DNA of 64,000 nt from Clostridia bacterium (GCA_017415025.1 JAFQJH010000006.1:1-64000); one strand, 5' to 3'. Counted from the stretch's first letter, positions 16,094 to 26,273 are shown. Program-made: numbers and translations. The notes: generated by a model from the sequence alone, not told the origin.

Positions 16094-18405
16094 TTTCCGC
16101 ACCTCCTTATAACTTTCAGTATTCTCTTTGCACTTAAATGCAGTTCTTCTTCAGTGAGCGTACTGCTTTTGAGCGCCTCAAGTATTCTGTCAATATCGTT
16201 TCTGCTGCCCGGCATGATAAGGTCGTTTCCTGCCTTTATACATAGTGCAGCATCCGATGCGCCGTACGGCTTGTCATTATTGCCGGACAAATCCTGTGTA
16301 GCATACCAGTCCGTCATTACAATACCGTCAAAGCCCCATTCGTTTCGCAGTATTTCTGTCAAAATCCTGTATGAGTTTGAACAATGTACCGAATTTATAA
16401 GATTATATGCACTCATTACCGCCATAGGTCCACTTTCCTTAATGCAGATTTCAAATCCTTTAAGGTATATTTCCCTGAGTGCTCTTTCAGATATAATTGA
16501 GTTGTTGTAATTCCTGTTATTCTCCCTGTTGTTGCAGGCAAAATGTTTAAGAGTAACACCTTTGTTTTTATGGCTTTGCACACCCTTAGTGATATATGCG
16601 GCACACTTTCCCGTAAGAAACGGATCTTCTGAAAAATATTCAAAATTTCTTCCGCAAAGAGGATTTCTCTGAATGTTCATGCCGGGAGCAAGCCACAAAT
16701 CAATGCTGAAAAATTCCATTTCTTTACCGATTATATCACCGCATTTAAACAGTAAGTCCGTATTCCAGGTTTGTGCAAGCATTGTTTCACAAGGCAGTGC
16801 CGTGCAATATCTGTATTCTGTTTCAGTGCCCGATAAATCAACATTCTGTGCCTTTTCCGGCAAGACCAGGGAAAGAACGGGATCTTCCTTAGGATTATTT
16901 ATATAAAGCCCGTCTTTTTTATAAACCTTGGGATTAATTCTTATGCCTGCGGGCCCGTCTGCCATTGTTATATGGCCGATACCGTATTTTTCAAGCATAT
17001 CTGTAGTTTCACCTGCGGCACCGGGAATGCTTTTCGATGCATTGCCGATTACGCTGAAATCCGTCAGACTTGTACGAGCGTTACCCACGACAAGATTAAC
17101 TGTATTCTCAACTGAAAGATTTTGAATTGCAGCTTCAATTTCCTTGTCAAAGTTTTCCGTTATTTTTTTAAGCGGAATAATTTTGTCGTCTAAATTTACT
17201 CTTGAAACAAGTGTAAGATTATCAGAACTGTTCCCGAGATAAACTTCATATTCACCCTTCTCAATATGCCAAGCTGAAAGCTCCTCATCGTAAACAGCAA
17301 GGTCATTTATGTCAAAGAAAAGAGAAAGTATTTCGCTTTCATTCGGGGCGAGTATCTTTGTTTTTGCAAAAGCAACAAGAATTTTTTTTGCTTTTTCCTT
17401 TATCCCTTTTGGCTGACGGACATAAATCTGCACTGTATCTTTACCGCTGAACTTATTGCCCTTATTCATAACCGAAAGTGTTATTGTGACAGTATTATCA
17501 CTCTGTTCAATATCTTTAATTTCGGTAACAAAATTCGTGTATGAAAGACCGAAGCCGAAAGGAAACATCGGTTTTATCCTATTCCTGTCAAAATATCGGT
17601 AACCGATAAATATATCCTCTTTATATTCCGTGTTCCATATATCACCCTTTGTAAAATCTTCAGCACAGGGGTAATCCTCGTATTTTTTTGCCCAGGTGGC
17701 TGTTAATTTTCCTGAAGGTGTAGTCTTACCCGATAATATATCAGCCGCTGCGCTACCTGTTCCTATGCCCGCCTGACCGATTAAAAGAACGGCATCAGCT
17801 TTATCGTAAACAGGGCTTATATCAATAACTCCGCCAACATTCAGAAGCAGGACAAGCCTCTGATAGTTTTCCGAAAGAAGTGAAATGTCGCTGATTTCAT
17901 TATCGGAAAGAAGATAATCTCCTTTTTCGTTTTTTCTGTCTGCACCTTCGCCGGAGTTTCGTGAAAGAACATAAACAGCAAACTCCGCTTTAAATTTTTC
18001 ACAGTCGTCAGACCTGATTTTTGCCATATCAGGAGCTTTAAAAGGCTTTCCGAGCATTGCGCCGAGAGCTGTCATAACTCCTTTTTCTGACAATGCCTGT
18101 ATGCTTTTGTTGTAGTTGTCCCTTTCCTTGCAAAGTACCATATCATATTCATCAAGCAGTTCTTTTGTTATGATTTCGAAGCCTGAGCTTTCAAGGCCCT
18201 CTTCAACTGAAACAAAGCTACGTGTATTTACATCACCGGAGCCTGTACCGCCTTTTACGGTCTGTCTTGCACCGATACCGTAAAGGGCGATACTTTTCGT
18301 CTCTTTGTCTAAAGGCAGACAACCGTTGTTTTTTAAAAGCACCATACCTTCTGCAGCAATTTCTGCCGCAAGAGACTTGTGCTTTTCTTCATAAGCATTG
18401 TTCAT
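16090..18405 (-). CDS. Glycoside hydrolase family 3, domain-inverted
   Basis: About 771 residues with the domain order reversed relative to most GH3 enzymes. The GH3 C domain comes first (AAEGMVLLKNNGCLPL, GGTGSGDVN), then a fibronectin III-like part (about 300-400), then the TIM barrel (MADGPAGIR, LKHFACNNRENNR). The nucleophile Asp is in GFDGIVMTDWYA near residue 699. This arrangement occurs in clostridial and ruminococcal beta-glucosidases. No signal peptide, so it acts on imported glycosides. ATG 18405 is preferred over an upstream in-frame ATG because gagggtg lies seven bases before it. A GTTACA palindrome upstream suggests control by the neighbouring TetR protein. Confidence 0.9.
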   Translation of the reverse strand: MNNAYEEKHKSLAAEIAAEGMVLLKNNGCLPLDKETKSIALYGIGARQTVKGGTGSGDVNTRSFVSVEEGLESSGFEIITKELLDEYDMVLCKERDNYNKSIQALSEKGVMTALGAMLGKPFKAPDMAKIRSDDCEKFKAEFAVYVLSRNSGEGADRKNEKGDYLLSDNEISDISLLSENYQRLVLLLNVGGVIDISPVYDKADAVLLIGQAGIGTGSAAADILSGKTTPSGKLTATWAKKYEDYPCAEDFTKGDIWNTEYKEDIFIGYRYFDRNRIKPMFPFGFGLSYTNFVTEIKDIEQSDNTVTITLSVMNKGNKFSGKDTVQIYVRQPKGIKEKAKKILVAFAKTKILAPNESEILSLFFDINDLAVYDEELSAWHIEKGEYEVYLGNSSDNLTLVSRVNLDDKIIPLKKITENFDKEIEAAIQNLSVENTVNLVVGNARTSLTDFSVIGNASKSIPGAAGETTDMLEKYGIGHITMADGPAGIRINPKVYKKDGLYINNPKEDPVLSLVLPEKAQNVDLSGTETEYRYCTALPCETMLAQTWNTDLLFKCGDIIGKEMEFFSIDLWLAPGMNIQRNPLCGRNFEYFSEDPFLTGKCAAYITKGVQSHKNKGVTLKHFACNNRENNRNYNNSIISERALREIYLKGFEICIKESGPMAVMSAYNLINSVHCSNSYRILTEILRNEWGFDGIVMTDWYATQDLSGNNDKPYGASDAALCIKAGNDLIMPGSRNDIDRILEALKSSTLTEEELHLSAKRILKVIRRCGK

Positions 18406-18423
18406 AAAAAACACCCTCTTTAC

Positions 18424-18439
18424 TGTTACAACTGTAACA
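18424..18439. promoter_or_regulatory. Candidate TetR operator in front of GH3 operon
   Basis: TGTTACA-AC-TGTAACA is a 7+7 palindrome 19 bases upstream of the GH3 start. The same GTTACA half-sites occur in inverse arrangement at 19105-19119 upstream of the regulator and the plus-strand operon. Confidence 0.6.
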
Positions 18440-18501
18440 CAAAGAAGGTATAAAATCAATTATTGAAGCCTCAAGTGAAACAGATTGCCCCTTTTGTTTC
18501 A

Positions 18502-19020
18502 TTAAATACCGTCAGCTAAAGCTATCATTTTTCTTATGTCTATTTTGGGCGGCTTATCGTTCATGCCTCTTTTTATCCATTCGTCAACAAATCCGTAAAT
18601 GAGTCCTGCAAGACAGGCGCAGATATAGGCAGATTTTTCGTCGTGCTCAGGCTTTGGTCCGCAGCAGGAAAAAATGTGTTCCTTCAGTATATGAGTGACA
18701 TCGTTCTTCTTTAAAAGATTTATCAGCTCCGTATGGTTTTTATATTGCCTCAAAAGAGCAGGCCAAAAGGTCTGCTGAATTTCTTCTTCGCTCTTTTTTG
18801 AAAATTCTACCCACCAATCATCTGTGCATTTTTTTAAGTATTTCAGCAAAATATCCTCAAGAGATGTGAAATTACGGTAAAATGAAACTCTGCTGACTCC
18901 TGCCTTATTGCAAAGCTCGGAAACATTGATTTCACTAAGCGGTTTTTGCTTCATAAGTATAAGCAGAGCGTCGGTTATACTCTCCACAACTATTTCATGT
19001 GCCTCATTTTTTCTTGACAT
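18502..19020 (-). CDS. TetR/AcrR family regulator of the rhamnoside locus
   Basis: 172 residues: an N-terminal TetR helix-turn-helix (ISEINVSELCNKAGVSRVSFYRNFTSLEDIL, about residues 26-58) and a C-terminal ligand domain. A Cys pair (SCCGPKPEH) is notable. The start at ATG 19020 has aaggaag nine bases upstream; longer in-frame starts lack a ribosome site. It lies between two operons for glycoside use, with GTTACA palindromes before both operons and before itself (19021-19031). It probably represses all three transcripts until a glycoside-derived ligand binds. The ligand is unknown. Confidence 0.85.
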   Translation of the reverse strand: MSRKNEAHEIVVESITDALLILMKQKPLSEINVSELCNKAGVSRVSFYRNFTSLEDILLKYLKKCTDDWWVEFSKKSEEEIQQTFWPALLRQYKNHTELINLLKKNDVTHILKEHIFSCCGPKPEHDEKSAYICACLAGLIYGFVDEWIKRGMNDKPPKIDIRKMIALADGI

Positions 19021-19031
19021 AGTGTTACACT
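19021..19031. promoter_or_regulatory. Short palindrome at regulator start
   Basis: AGTGTTACACT, an 11-base palindrome, abuts the start codon of the TetR gene. It may be an autoregulatory half-strength site. Confidence 0.35.
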
Positions 19032-19104
19032 TCCTTTTCTTGTGTTTCAGTTGAAGTACGAATTGTCCCGAAAATATTGAAATGAAAATTTTTAGATGAT
19101 ACAC

Positions 19105-19119
19105 TTGTAACAGTTACAA
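19105..19119. promoter_or_regulatory. Candidate TetR operator between regulator and plus-strand operon
   Basis: TTGTAAC-A-GTTACAA is a perfect 15-base palindrome in the divergent intergenic region, 41 bases before ATG 19160. Confidence 0.65.
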
Positions 19120-19159
19120 ATGTATCATTGTTTAACTGTTTTGTCAAGGAGGCGGTGTA

Positions 19160-20146
19160 ATGGCTGAAAAAACAATTGTACTCAATAAAGAAAGAAAGGT
19201 CACCTTAACCTCTTTTATCTGTCACAAAAAAGAAACACCTGCAATTCTGATTCTTCCCGGAGGTGCATATAACGAATGCAGTATTAACGAGGGAAGACCT
19301 GTTGCAGAGAAATTCAATTCACTGGGCTTTAACTGCTTTGTTCTGTGCTACAGCGTGGGAAAGCATTACAAGTGGCCTTATCCGCTTGAAGATCTCGAAA
19401 ATGCGATGGAGCATATCAAGGAAAACAGCAAGGATTACTGTATCAGCAAAGACAAAATTATCCTTGCAGGCTTTTCTGCAGGCGGTCATCTTGCAGGTGC
19501 AGGAGCCACAATGGCAAAAAACAAGCCCTTTGCCGCAATACTCTGTTATCCTGCATTGAGTCGTGAAACCATTGAATATTCGGCACCGGGCGCACCTGAT
19601 ATTACGGATAATATTGATGAAAACACCTGTCCCTGCTTTATTGCTTCCTCAAGAAACGATTGGATTGTTCCGATAGAGAACACACACCGTTTTGTCAGGG
19701 CACTTGATAAATACTATATTGATTATGAAGAACACATTTACGGCTTTTCAATGCACGGCTTTTCAATAGGCAAGGAAGTGAATGCCGTACCGCCGCTTTT
19801 CTGCAGCCGTGTAGGTGATTGGGTAGAGGAAAGTGCTTCCTGGATAAATGATATTGTTACAGGAAGCTACATTTCAATTCGTGACAGTGCAGAATATCAG
19901 GATAAATATGCAGAATACTTTTCAAGCAAAAATTCCGTAAGCCTTATACTCGGAAATGAAGAAGCGAAAAAGCTTTTTAAGAAGAGACATCTTAAATATT
20001 ATCTTCTGATTGAAGCGGCGAAAATGAAGATCGGTGATTTTGTGGAAAGAGTAAGTATCAGAAATGTGCTTACATTTTTGCAGGTAAGCACAGAAGCCTT
20101 CGAAAAGATAGATGAAACTCTGAAAGATATAAGAATTAACAGATAA
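19160..20146 (+). CDS. Alpha/beta hydrolase, acetyl-xylan esterase-like
   Basis: This 328-residue serine esterase has an LPGGAYNECS oxyanion loop, a GFSAGGH nucleophile elbow (Ser near 114), the acid in SRNDWIVP, and His in SMHGFS. It resembles cytoplasmic BD-FAE-like esterases that remove acetyl or other small acyl groups from sugars. After the fold there is an extra C-terminal segment of about 90 mostly helical residues of unknown role. First gene of the plus-strand operon, with the ribosome site aaggaggcgg. Its place beside the transporter suggests it deacylates imported oligosaccharides. Confidence 0.85.
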   Translation: MAEKTIVLNKERKVTLTSFICHKKETPAILILPGGAYNECSINEGRPVAEKFNSLGFNCFVLCYSVGKHYKWPYPLEDLENAMEHIKENSKDYCISKDKIILAGFSAGGHLAGAGATMAKNKPFAAILCYPALSRETIEYSAPGAPDITDNIDENTCPCFIASSRNDWIVPIENTHRFVRALDKYYIDYEEHIYGFSMHGFSIGKEVNAVPPLFCSRVGDWVEESASWINDIVTGSYISIRDSAEYQDKYAEYFSSKNSVSLILGNEEAKKLFKKRHLKYYLLIEAAKMKIGDFVERVSIRNVLTFLQVSTEAFEKIDETLKDIRINR

Positions 20147-20158
20147 GGAGCAAAGAAT

Positions 20159-21634
20159 ATGGAGAAAACTAAAAAAACCGTACTTGATAAATCAAACTGG
20201 CTGACAACAAAAAAGCAAAGAGTGAAATATTACGTCAGTGACCTTGGCAGAACCTGCGAGGGTGCTTTGGTTACAACATTTATGACAATGTTTCTTCTTA
20301 TGCAAGGCATAAACCCTGCAAAAATTGCAGGCATTATGCTTGCAGTTAAAATAATTGACTCATTTGACGATGTTATATTCGGATTCCTTATTGACAAGCT
20401 TCATCTTGATAAACTGTCCAAGCTCAAAAAGATAGTTGGGGAAGGAAAATATTTACCTTGGTTCAGACTTACATTCTGGATGTTTCCTATTTTTACGGTA
20501 ATTTTCTTCATGATGCCGCAGGATATTTCAGAAACAGCGAAGCTGATATGGTTCGGCGTTTCTTATTTACTTTATGACCTTACATACACACTTGTGGAGG
20601 TTCCTATGAACTCTCTCGCAGTAAGCATCACCGATAATCTTGAAGAAAGAAATGTAATTATTCAGAACAGACAGATTCTCAACAGCGGTATTATTATGAT
20701 TATCGGAGCCGTTTTCTATGCTCTTGTCAGTGAAATGGTAGGATTACCGATTAAATGGGTCGTTTTCGGTTCATCAATAATTTTCTTTGCTATGATGGTT
20801 CCCATGACAAAGGGTGTTACAGAGTATAACGTGGAGCTGAAAAATGCCGATGAAGACGACAGAGCCCGCTACACCTTTAAGGATATGATTAACTGCGTCA
20901 GAACAAACAAATATATTTTTATCTTACTTTTAAGCAGTGTCGTAACTTCTTGCCTTGCAACAGGCGGTACTCTTGCTAATTTTGTAGCATACTACCATTT
21001 CGGAAACTCTATGATTTTTGTAATTCCCGTGCTCATTTCTCTTGTGCCCGGACTTATTGCACAGCTCTCAACAGCGAAGCTTACAAAAAAATTCGGCAAA
21101 ATACCCGTCATTCTCTTTACGGGACTTTTGGGCGGTATTCCGCTTCTCGCAATTTATTTTGTAGGAACAAAGCAAATTGTTCTTATCTGCCTGCTCCTTG
21201 TTATTCAGGCACTGCCCGGAAATGTTTCTCTTATTGCAAAGAACTTCCTTATTCCCGATACGATAGAGTATACGAGATATAAAACAGGAAAAGACTGCTC
21301 AGGCATTTTCTTCTCGCTGAATTCCTTCGTAACAAAGCTTACGCAAAGCGTTGCGTCATCCCTGGGACTTTTCTTGCTCGGACTTTCAGGTTGGGTAGAG
21401 ATTACTGCTGAAAGCTTTGAAGAGGTTGCGGCGCAGAATATTCAGCAGCCCGAAAGTGCTCTTAATATGCTGTGGATAGTTTATGCACTCATTCCTGCAA
21501 TCGGCACCATTTTAGGTGTCCTTGTAATGGCTCTTTACAGGATGAAGGACAAGGATGTTGAGCTTATGGCAAAGTGCAATGCAGGCGAAATAACAAGAGA
21601 AGAATGTGAAGCACAGCTTTCAAGAAAGTATTAA
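20159..21634 (+). CDS. GPH-family sugar:cation symporter (MFS)
   Basis: A 491-residue membrane protein with about twelve hydrophobic segments. It shows the MelB/XynP-type pattern: the early IDSFDDVIFGFLIDK block with acidic residues of the cation site, and IPDTIEYTRYKTGKDCSGIFFSLNSFVTKL in the C half. GPH transporters move glycosides with sodium or protons. It is twelve bases downstream of an esterase and just before another, and is probably the uptake system for the rhamnosides handled by this locus. The specific substrate cannot be read from sequence. Confidence 0.9.
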   Translation: MEKTKKTVLDKSNWLTTKKQRVKYYVSDLGRTCEGALVTTFMTMFLLMQGINPAKIAGIMLAVKIIDSFDDVIFGFLIDKLHLDKLSKLKKIVGEGKYLPWFRLTFWMFPIFTVIFFMMPQDISETAKLIWFGVSYLLYDLTYTLVEVPMNSLAVSITDNLEERNVIIQNRQILNSGIIMIIGAVFYALVSEMVGLPIKWVVFGSSIIFFAMMVPMTKGVTEYNVELKNADEDDRARYTFKDMINCVRTNKYIFILLLSSVVTSCLATGGTLANFVAYYHFGNSMIFVIPVLISLVPGLIAQLSTAKLTKKFGKIPVILFTGLLGGIPLLAIYFVGTKQIVLICLLLVIQALPGNVSLIAKNFLIPDTIEYTRYKTGKDCSGIFFSLNSFVTKLTQSVASSLGLFLLGLSGWVEITAESFEEVAAQNIQQPESALNMLWIVYALIPAIGTILGVLVMALYRMKDKDVELMAKCNAGEITREECEAQLSRKY

Positions 21635-21644
21635 GGTGAAAAAT

Positions 21645-22520
21645 ATGCTTTCAGAAAAATTACAGGCAGCTTCAGCCTCACTGAAAAAACAACGGGAAGC
21701 ATACGCTCTTATACCGTCAATCGGTGAAAGAAGAGTTCTTGACGGAGTGGATTGTATTGTGCATATACCCGAGGGAAGCAACAAAAATTTACCTGTGTTT
21801 ATTGAACTGCACGGCGGTGCATGGGTGGGCGGAGACGCTGTATTTGTTGATTCTCTCTGTCAAAAGATTTCAAGAGAAACACCTTGCGTTGCCGTTAATC
21901 TTAACTATAAAAAATTAGATGTTCATCCTTTCCCGTACCCGATGGAAGAGGTATTAAGGGTTATAAAGCATTTTTCAGATAACAGTAATGAATATGAAAC
22001 AAATGCTCAAAAAATTGTTATCTGCGGACAAAGTGCAGGGGCTCACATTGTGGCAGGTGCAGCAATTCTTGCAAAGGAAAGAGATATTAAAATCGCAAGA
22101 CAAATTTTAGTTTATCCTTTTCTTGACTGCACCGGTACATTACCTAATCCCTTGGCTCAAAGCGGTGAAAATAAAGAGGAAATGGCGGAAATACACGAGC
22201 TTTTCTTTGGCTTGCTTGACATGAAAGAAAGCTTTTTATCTCCTGCCGTGGCAAAAGCAGAAAGCCTTAAAAAGCTTGCGCCTACGGATATCATTCTTTG
22301 CGGTAAGGATGCATTGAAGCCTCACGCCGTAGCTTATTATGAAAAACTGAGAGAAGCGAACATTGAAGTCTCTTTCAAAGAATATAAAGACGCAATTCAC
22401 GGTTTTCTTGAAGTCAACCGTTCTGATTTTACTATGCCTAATGAAGCAAAATGCGAAGATCAGGCGGTTTTTGCCCGTGACTGTGAAAATTACATAATTG
22501 ATATAATGAGGAAATTATGA
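21645..22520 (+). CDS. HSL-type alpha/beta hydrolase (esterase)
   Basis: 291 residues. Hormone-sensitive-lipase-like motifs are clear: HGGAWVGG oxyanion motif, GQSAGAH nucleophile elbow, acid in ILCGKDALKP and His in AIHGF. ATG 21645 is chosen because aaggtg lies seven bases upstream; an earlier in-frame ATG at 21606 lies inside the transporter gene. It is the second alpha/beta esterase of the operon and overlaps the next gene by four bases (ATGA). Substrates are probably short-chain or aromatic acyl sugars. Confidence 0.85.
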   Translation: MLSEKLQAASASLKKQREAYALIPSIGERRVLDGVDCIVHIPEGSNKNLPVFIELHGGAWVGGDAVFVDSLCQKISRETPCVAVNLNYKKLDVHPFPYPMEEVLRVIKHFSDNSNEYETNAQKIVICGQSAGAHIVAGAAILAKERDIKIARQILVYPFLDCTGTLPNPLAQSGENKEEMAEIHELFFGLLDMKESFLSPAVAKAESLKKLAPTDIILCGKDALKPHAVAYYEKLREANIEVSFKEYKDAIHGFLEVNRSDFTMPNEAKCEDQAVFARDCENYIIDIMRKL

Positions 22521-23710
22521 GTAAGATTGACTTAACAAAATATATTCAAAAACTCGTGTCAGACGGAGAAATAGCTTGCGGACTTCTTACGGTAAGAAAA
22601 AATGATACCGTAGTCCTTAAGGGTAAATGGGGGTACGCCGATTTAAGGGCTAAAAAGGAAGTTCAGTACACAGATATTTTCAGAATGATGTCTATGACAA
22701 AGCCTGTTATTGCAGTGGGTGTATTGAAGCTGATTGATGACGGTAAGCTCTCTCTTGATGATTCGGTTGCCGACTATCTTCCCGAATTCAAAAATATGAG
22801 AGTTATATGTGATAAGCGTTTTCGCTGGAAAGAAAAAATGAACCCTCTTTCAACAGTTCTTAAGCTCGCTTTTTTTAATCAAATAACTCCAAAAACGGTA
22901 CCTGCCGAAAGAGATATTACCGTAAGAGATTTGCTTTCTCATTCATCAGGACTCGAACAAGGTGTCTGGGGTTTTATGGCTGCTATCAGAAATAAGGAAA
23001 AACGCTCCGCTACGAAAGAGGTATCGGAAAGATACGGAAAATATTATCTTGACTGGCAGCCGGGAACAATGACGAGCTATTCTGCTCTTGCAAGCTTTGA
23101 TGTACTTACAAGACTGATTGAAATCGTGTCAGAAAAGGAAGCGGACATTTTCTTTGATGAAGAAATTTTCAGGCCGTTGAATATGACAAGCACAACCTTT
23201 AATGCACCGAAAAAAGATCTTGTCAGGCTTTATAAGCACACAAAAAAAGGCTTAAAGGATGTAACGGGAACAGCTTCGGATGTAAATGGATTTATAAAAA
23301 TGAATAACGGATATATATGCGGTTCAGGGGGACTTTACAGTACGCTTGAAGATTATGAACGCTTTATCCGTATGCTTTGTATGGGAGGTGAGCTTGACGG
23401 TGTACGAATCCTCAAGGAAGAAACTGTAAAAAGAATGCATACAGAAGCTCCCGAAAAGCATTTGGAACCCGAACCCGGTCAGGTATGGGGACTTGGTGTA
23501 AGAATCCGTCAAAACAGCAAAAAAGGCGATTTCAATGCAACAGAAGGCACCTACGGTTGGTCGGGCGCTTTCGGTACTCACTTCTTCATAAGTCCTGAAG
23601 ATAAGCTCGAAGCCCTTTGGCTGACAAATATCAGCAATGCCGGTGGCTCGGGGTATAAAGTAAGCAAAAAAATTGAAAGACTTGTATTTGAAAGCTTCAA
23701 GGAGGTGTAG
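22517..23710 (+). CDS. Serine hydrolase, beta-lactamase class C fold
   Basis: A 397-residue member of the beta-lactamase/DD-peptidase superfamily. It has SMTKPV (the S-x-x-K nucleophile motif, near residue 60) and a YSALASF block in the Y-x-N position. No signal peptide was found, which argues against cell-wall or antibiotic substrates and favours a family VIII carboxylesterase acting on small esters. It is translationally coupled to the preceding esterase and directly precedes the rhamnosidase. This makes it the third esterase candidate of this operon. Confidence 0.85.
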   Translation: MSKIDLTKYIQKLVSDGEIACGLLTVRKNDTVVLKGKWGYADLRAKKEVQYTDIFRMMSMTKPVIAVGVLKLIDDGKLSLDDSVADYLPEFKNMRVICDKRFRWKEKMNPLSTVLKLAFFNQITPKTVPAERDITVRDLLSHSSGLEQGVWGFMAAIRNKEKRSATKEVSERYGKYYLDWQPGTMTSYSALASFDVLTRLIEIVSEKEADIFFDEEIFRPLNMTSTTFNAPKKDLVRLYKHTKKGLKDVTGTASDVNGFIKMNNGYICGSGGLYSTLEDYERFIRMLCMGGELDGVRILKEETVKRMHTEAPEKHLEPEPGQVWGLGVRIRQNSKKGDFNATEGTYGWSGAFGTHFFISPEDKLEALWLTNISNAGGSGYKVSKKIERLVFESFKEV

Positions 23711-23713
23711 CTG

Positions 23714-26260
23714 TTGAAGGTTTGTCATTTAAGAACAAATCATATGAAAAAGCCACTCGGTATAGATAAAGCTCCCGAATTTTCCTGGAAAATCGAAAGT
23801 GATGAACAGAATGTTGTTCAGACTGCATATCAGATAGACGTTTTTGACGGTGGAGAGCTTGTTTATTCAAGCGGTAAAGTAAGCTCAAACAAACAGAGCT
23901 TTATTGAATACGAGGGAAGTCTTAAATCACTTACAGAATATAACTGGAGCGTCACCGTTTGGGATAACAAAGGGAATGTAAGCACAGAAAATTCAATATT
24001 TGAAACTGCATTTTTATCTTCAGACGAAATTACTGCAAAATGGTCTGAAAGTCCCTTTGAGAGAAATGAAAGCAAGCTTTTTACCTACGGAATTGAAAAT
24101 CCCGTTGTTTTATTTGATAAAAGCTTTAAAATCGAAAAAAGTATTTCAAAAGCAAGACTTTATGCCACTTGTTACGGTGTATACCGGGTTCAAATAAACG
24201 GGGACAGACCTGACAACAGAGAGTTTGCCACTGAGTTCACTCCTTATGATAAATTACTTTATTATCAGACCTACGATGTATCGAAGCTTCTGAAGTCGGG
24301 AGAAAATAAGCTTGAATTTACTGTCGGTGACGGCTGGTTCTTCTGCCCTCAGACAGCCGTAAGAACAAAGGAAATTCATGAAAGGCCCGCCATACTTTAT
24401 GAGCTTCATGTTTATTATACGGATGGGACAAAAGAAAAAATAGTTTCTGACGGCACTGAAGCCGTAAGACAAACCAACATAATTTTCTCCGATTTATTTA
24501 TGGGTGAAAAAAGAGATTTCACTTTGCCTTATTCACAAGAGCAAACAGCAATTAAGCAGAACTATAAAAAATCACATCTCGTCGCACAGGCATTACCGCC
24601 GATACGACCTGTCGAGCTGATAGCTGCAAAAAAAATATACATTTCGCCCAAGGGAGAAACAATTGTTGATTTCGGACAGGTTATAGCCGGCAGAGCAAGA
24701 ATAAAAATAAATGCCCCCAAGGGTGCTGAAATAACCTTTGAATATACGGAAGTAACGGACAAAGACGGCAATTATTTTTCAACAATGAGGCTTCGCCAAT
24801 GTGACACAGTTATATCTGACGGAAATGAAATTCTTCACGAAGCATTATTTACCTTTCACGGCTTCAGGTACATACGGGTTACAGGTCTTGAAAATGTAAA
24901 AAAAGATGACTTTACTGCAGTTCTTCTCTCTACAGAAAAAGAAAATACCGGTCTGTTTGAATGCTCTGACAAACGCTTTGAAAGGCTTTACAAAAACATC
25001 AGGTATTCGCAGAAAAATAATATGATGTCTATTCCCACAGATTGTCCCACAAGGGAAAAAGCAGGCTGGACAGGTGATATTCTCATATATAGCGAAACAG
25101 CAGCTCTTAATGAGGAAATGACACCTTTTTTAACAAGCTGGCTTCACGGGCTTATGTGCGACCAGATGTCAAACGGTGTCATACCCTTGATTTCGCCTCT
25201 TACAAAACTATATGAAATGGTAGCAATGCAAACCATGGCTCCCTTCGGAGCAAAGGAACAGACAGGCATAGCAGGATGGGGCGATGCAATTGTGTGGGTG
25301 CCCTACAGTATGTACAGGATAACGGGGAATAAGCTTATTCTCGAAGAGTGTTTTTCTGCAATGCAGGGCTGGTGTGACTATGTTATTCATATATGCAACA
25401 CCGAAAAAGGCAGCGATTTACCTGAGGAGATTGACCGTTGGCTTTTTAATACAGGCTTTCACTTTGGCGAATGGTTAGTTCCGGGAAAATTATGCGAAGG
25501 CTTTGAAATTTGTAAGGAAACGGTTCCCTATATAGCACCTTACTATGCTTATAAAACTATGAGTATTATGAGCGAGATTGCAGAAGCTCTCGGCGAAAAC
25601 AGCAAGTATTACTATGATGTTGCCGAAAAAATGAAAGTGGCAATAATCAAAGGTCTGTTTGACAGTAACAGACTGCCCGATGATTATATGGGCGCATATG
25701 CTTTGGCTTTTGCTTTTGACCTCGTGCCTGAAAAATATGAAGAAAGGTACAAGCAAAAACTGTTATCACTTATAGAACAAAACAATTTTTGTCTTGCAAC
25801 AGGCTTTCTTGCAACACCTTTTTTACTGCCTGCACTTGATAAAATCGGACGGCATGACCTTGCACTGAAAATTCTCACTCAGGAAAATAAACCTTCATGG
25901 CTTTATGAAGTTAAAATGGGCGCAACAACTATATGGGAAAACTGGCTTGCAATCGATGATGACGGCACTCCCATAAAAACAAGCTTTGACCATTATGCCT
26001 TCGGGGTGATTGACGGTTACATCTGTCACAGCATCTGCGGAATTGACAGTGATACACCGGGCTATGAGCATATTGTAATAAAACCTGACGAAAAAACATT
26101 TGCCTCGTTCAAACGCACCTTCGCAAGTGAAAAAGGTAAAATAACCGTACAAAAGGACGGCGACATTCTTAATGTTGCAATTCCTTGTAATTCAACAGCA
26201 ACAGTTCATTGGAAAAATGCCGAATACAAAATCGGCAGCGGCAAATATATCTTTAATTAA
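23714..26260 (+). CDS. Alpha-L-rhamnosidase, GH78
   Basis: 848 residues with the GH78 layout: N-terminal beta domains, the (alpha/alpha)6 catalytic barrel in the middle and a C-terminal beta domain. The signature DCPTREKAGWTGD lies at about 442-454, containing the Asp, Glu and Asp of the catalytic centre; a further conserved segment is ATTIWENW with Glu. It hydrolyses terminal alpha-L-rhamnose. No signal peptide, so it is probably cytoplasmic. Translation starts at TTG 23714, six bases after ggaggtg. Released rhamnose would feed the RhaABD enzymes of the divergent operon. Confidence 0.92.
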   Translation: MKVCHLRTNHMKKPLGIDKAPEFSWKIESDEQNVVQTAYQIDVFDGGELVYSSGKVSSNKQSFIEYEGSLKSLTEYNWSVTVWDNKGNVSTENSIFETAFLSSDEITAKWSESPFERNESKLFTYGIENPVVLFDKSFKIEKSISKARLYATCYGVYRVQINGDRPDNREFATEFTPYDKLLYYQTYDVSKLLKSGENKLEFTVGDGWFFCPQTAVRTKEIHERPAILYELHVYYTDGTKEKIVSDGTEAVRQTNIIFSDLFMGEKRDFTLPYSQEQTAIKQNYKKSHLVAQALPPIRPVELIAAKKIYISPKGETIVDFGQVIAGRARIKINAPKGAEITFEYTEVTDKDGNYFSTMRLRQCDTVISDGNEILHEALFTFHGFRYIRVTGLENVKKDDFTAVLLSTEKENTGLFECSDKRFERLYKNIRYSQKNNMMSIPTDCPTREKAGWTGDILIYSETAALNEEMTPFLTSWLHGLMCDQMSNGVIPLISPLTKLYEMVAMQTMAPFGAKEQTGIAGWGDAIVWVPYSMYRITGNKLILEECFSAMQGWCDYVIHICNTEKGSDLPEEIDRWLFNTGFHFGEWLVPGKLCEGFEICKETVPYIAPYYAYKTMSIMSEIAEALGENSKYYYDVAEKMKVAIIKGLFDSNRLPDDYMGAYALAFAFDLVPEKYEERYKQKLLSLIEQNNFCLATGFLATPFLLPALDKIGRHDLALKILTQENKPSWLYEVKMGATTIWENWLAIDDDGTPIKTSFDHYAFGVIDGYICHSICGIDSDTPGYEHIVIKPDEKTFASFKRTFASEKGKITVQKDGDILNVAIPCNSTATVHWKNAEYKIGSGKYIFN

Positions 26261-26273
26261 GGAGGACAAATTT

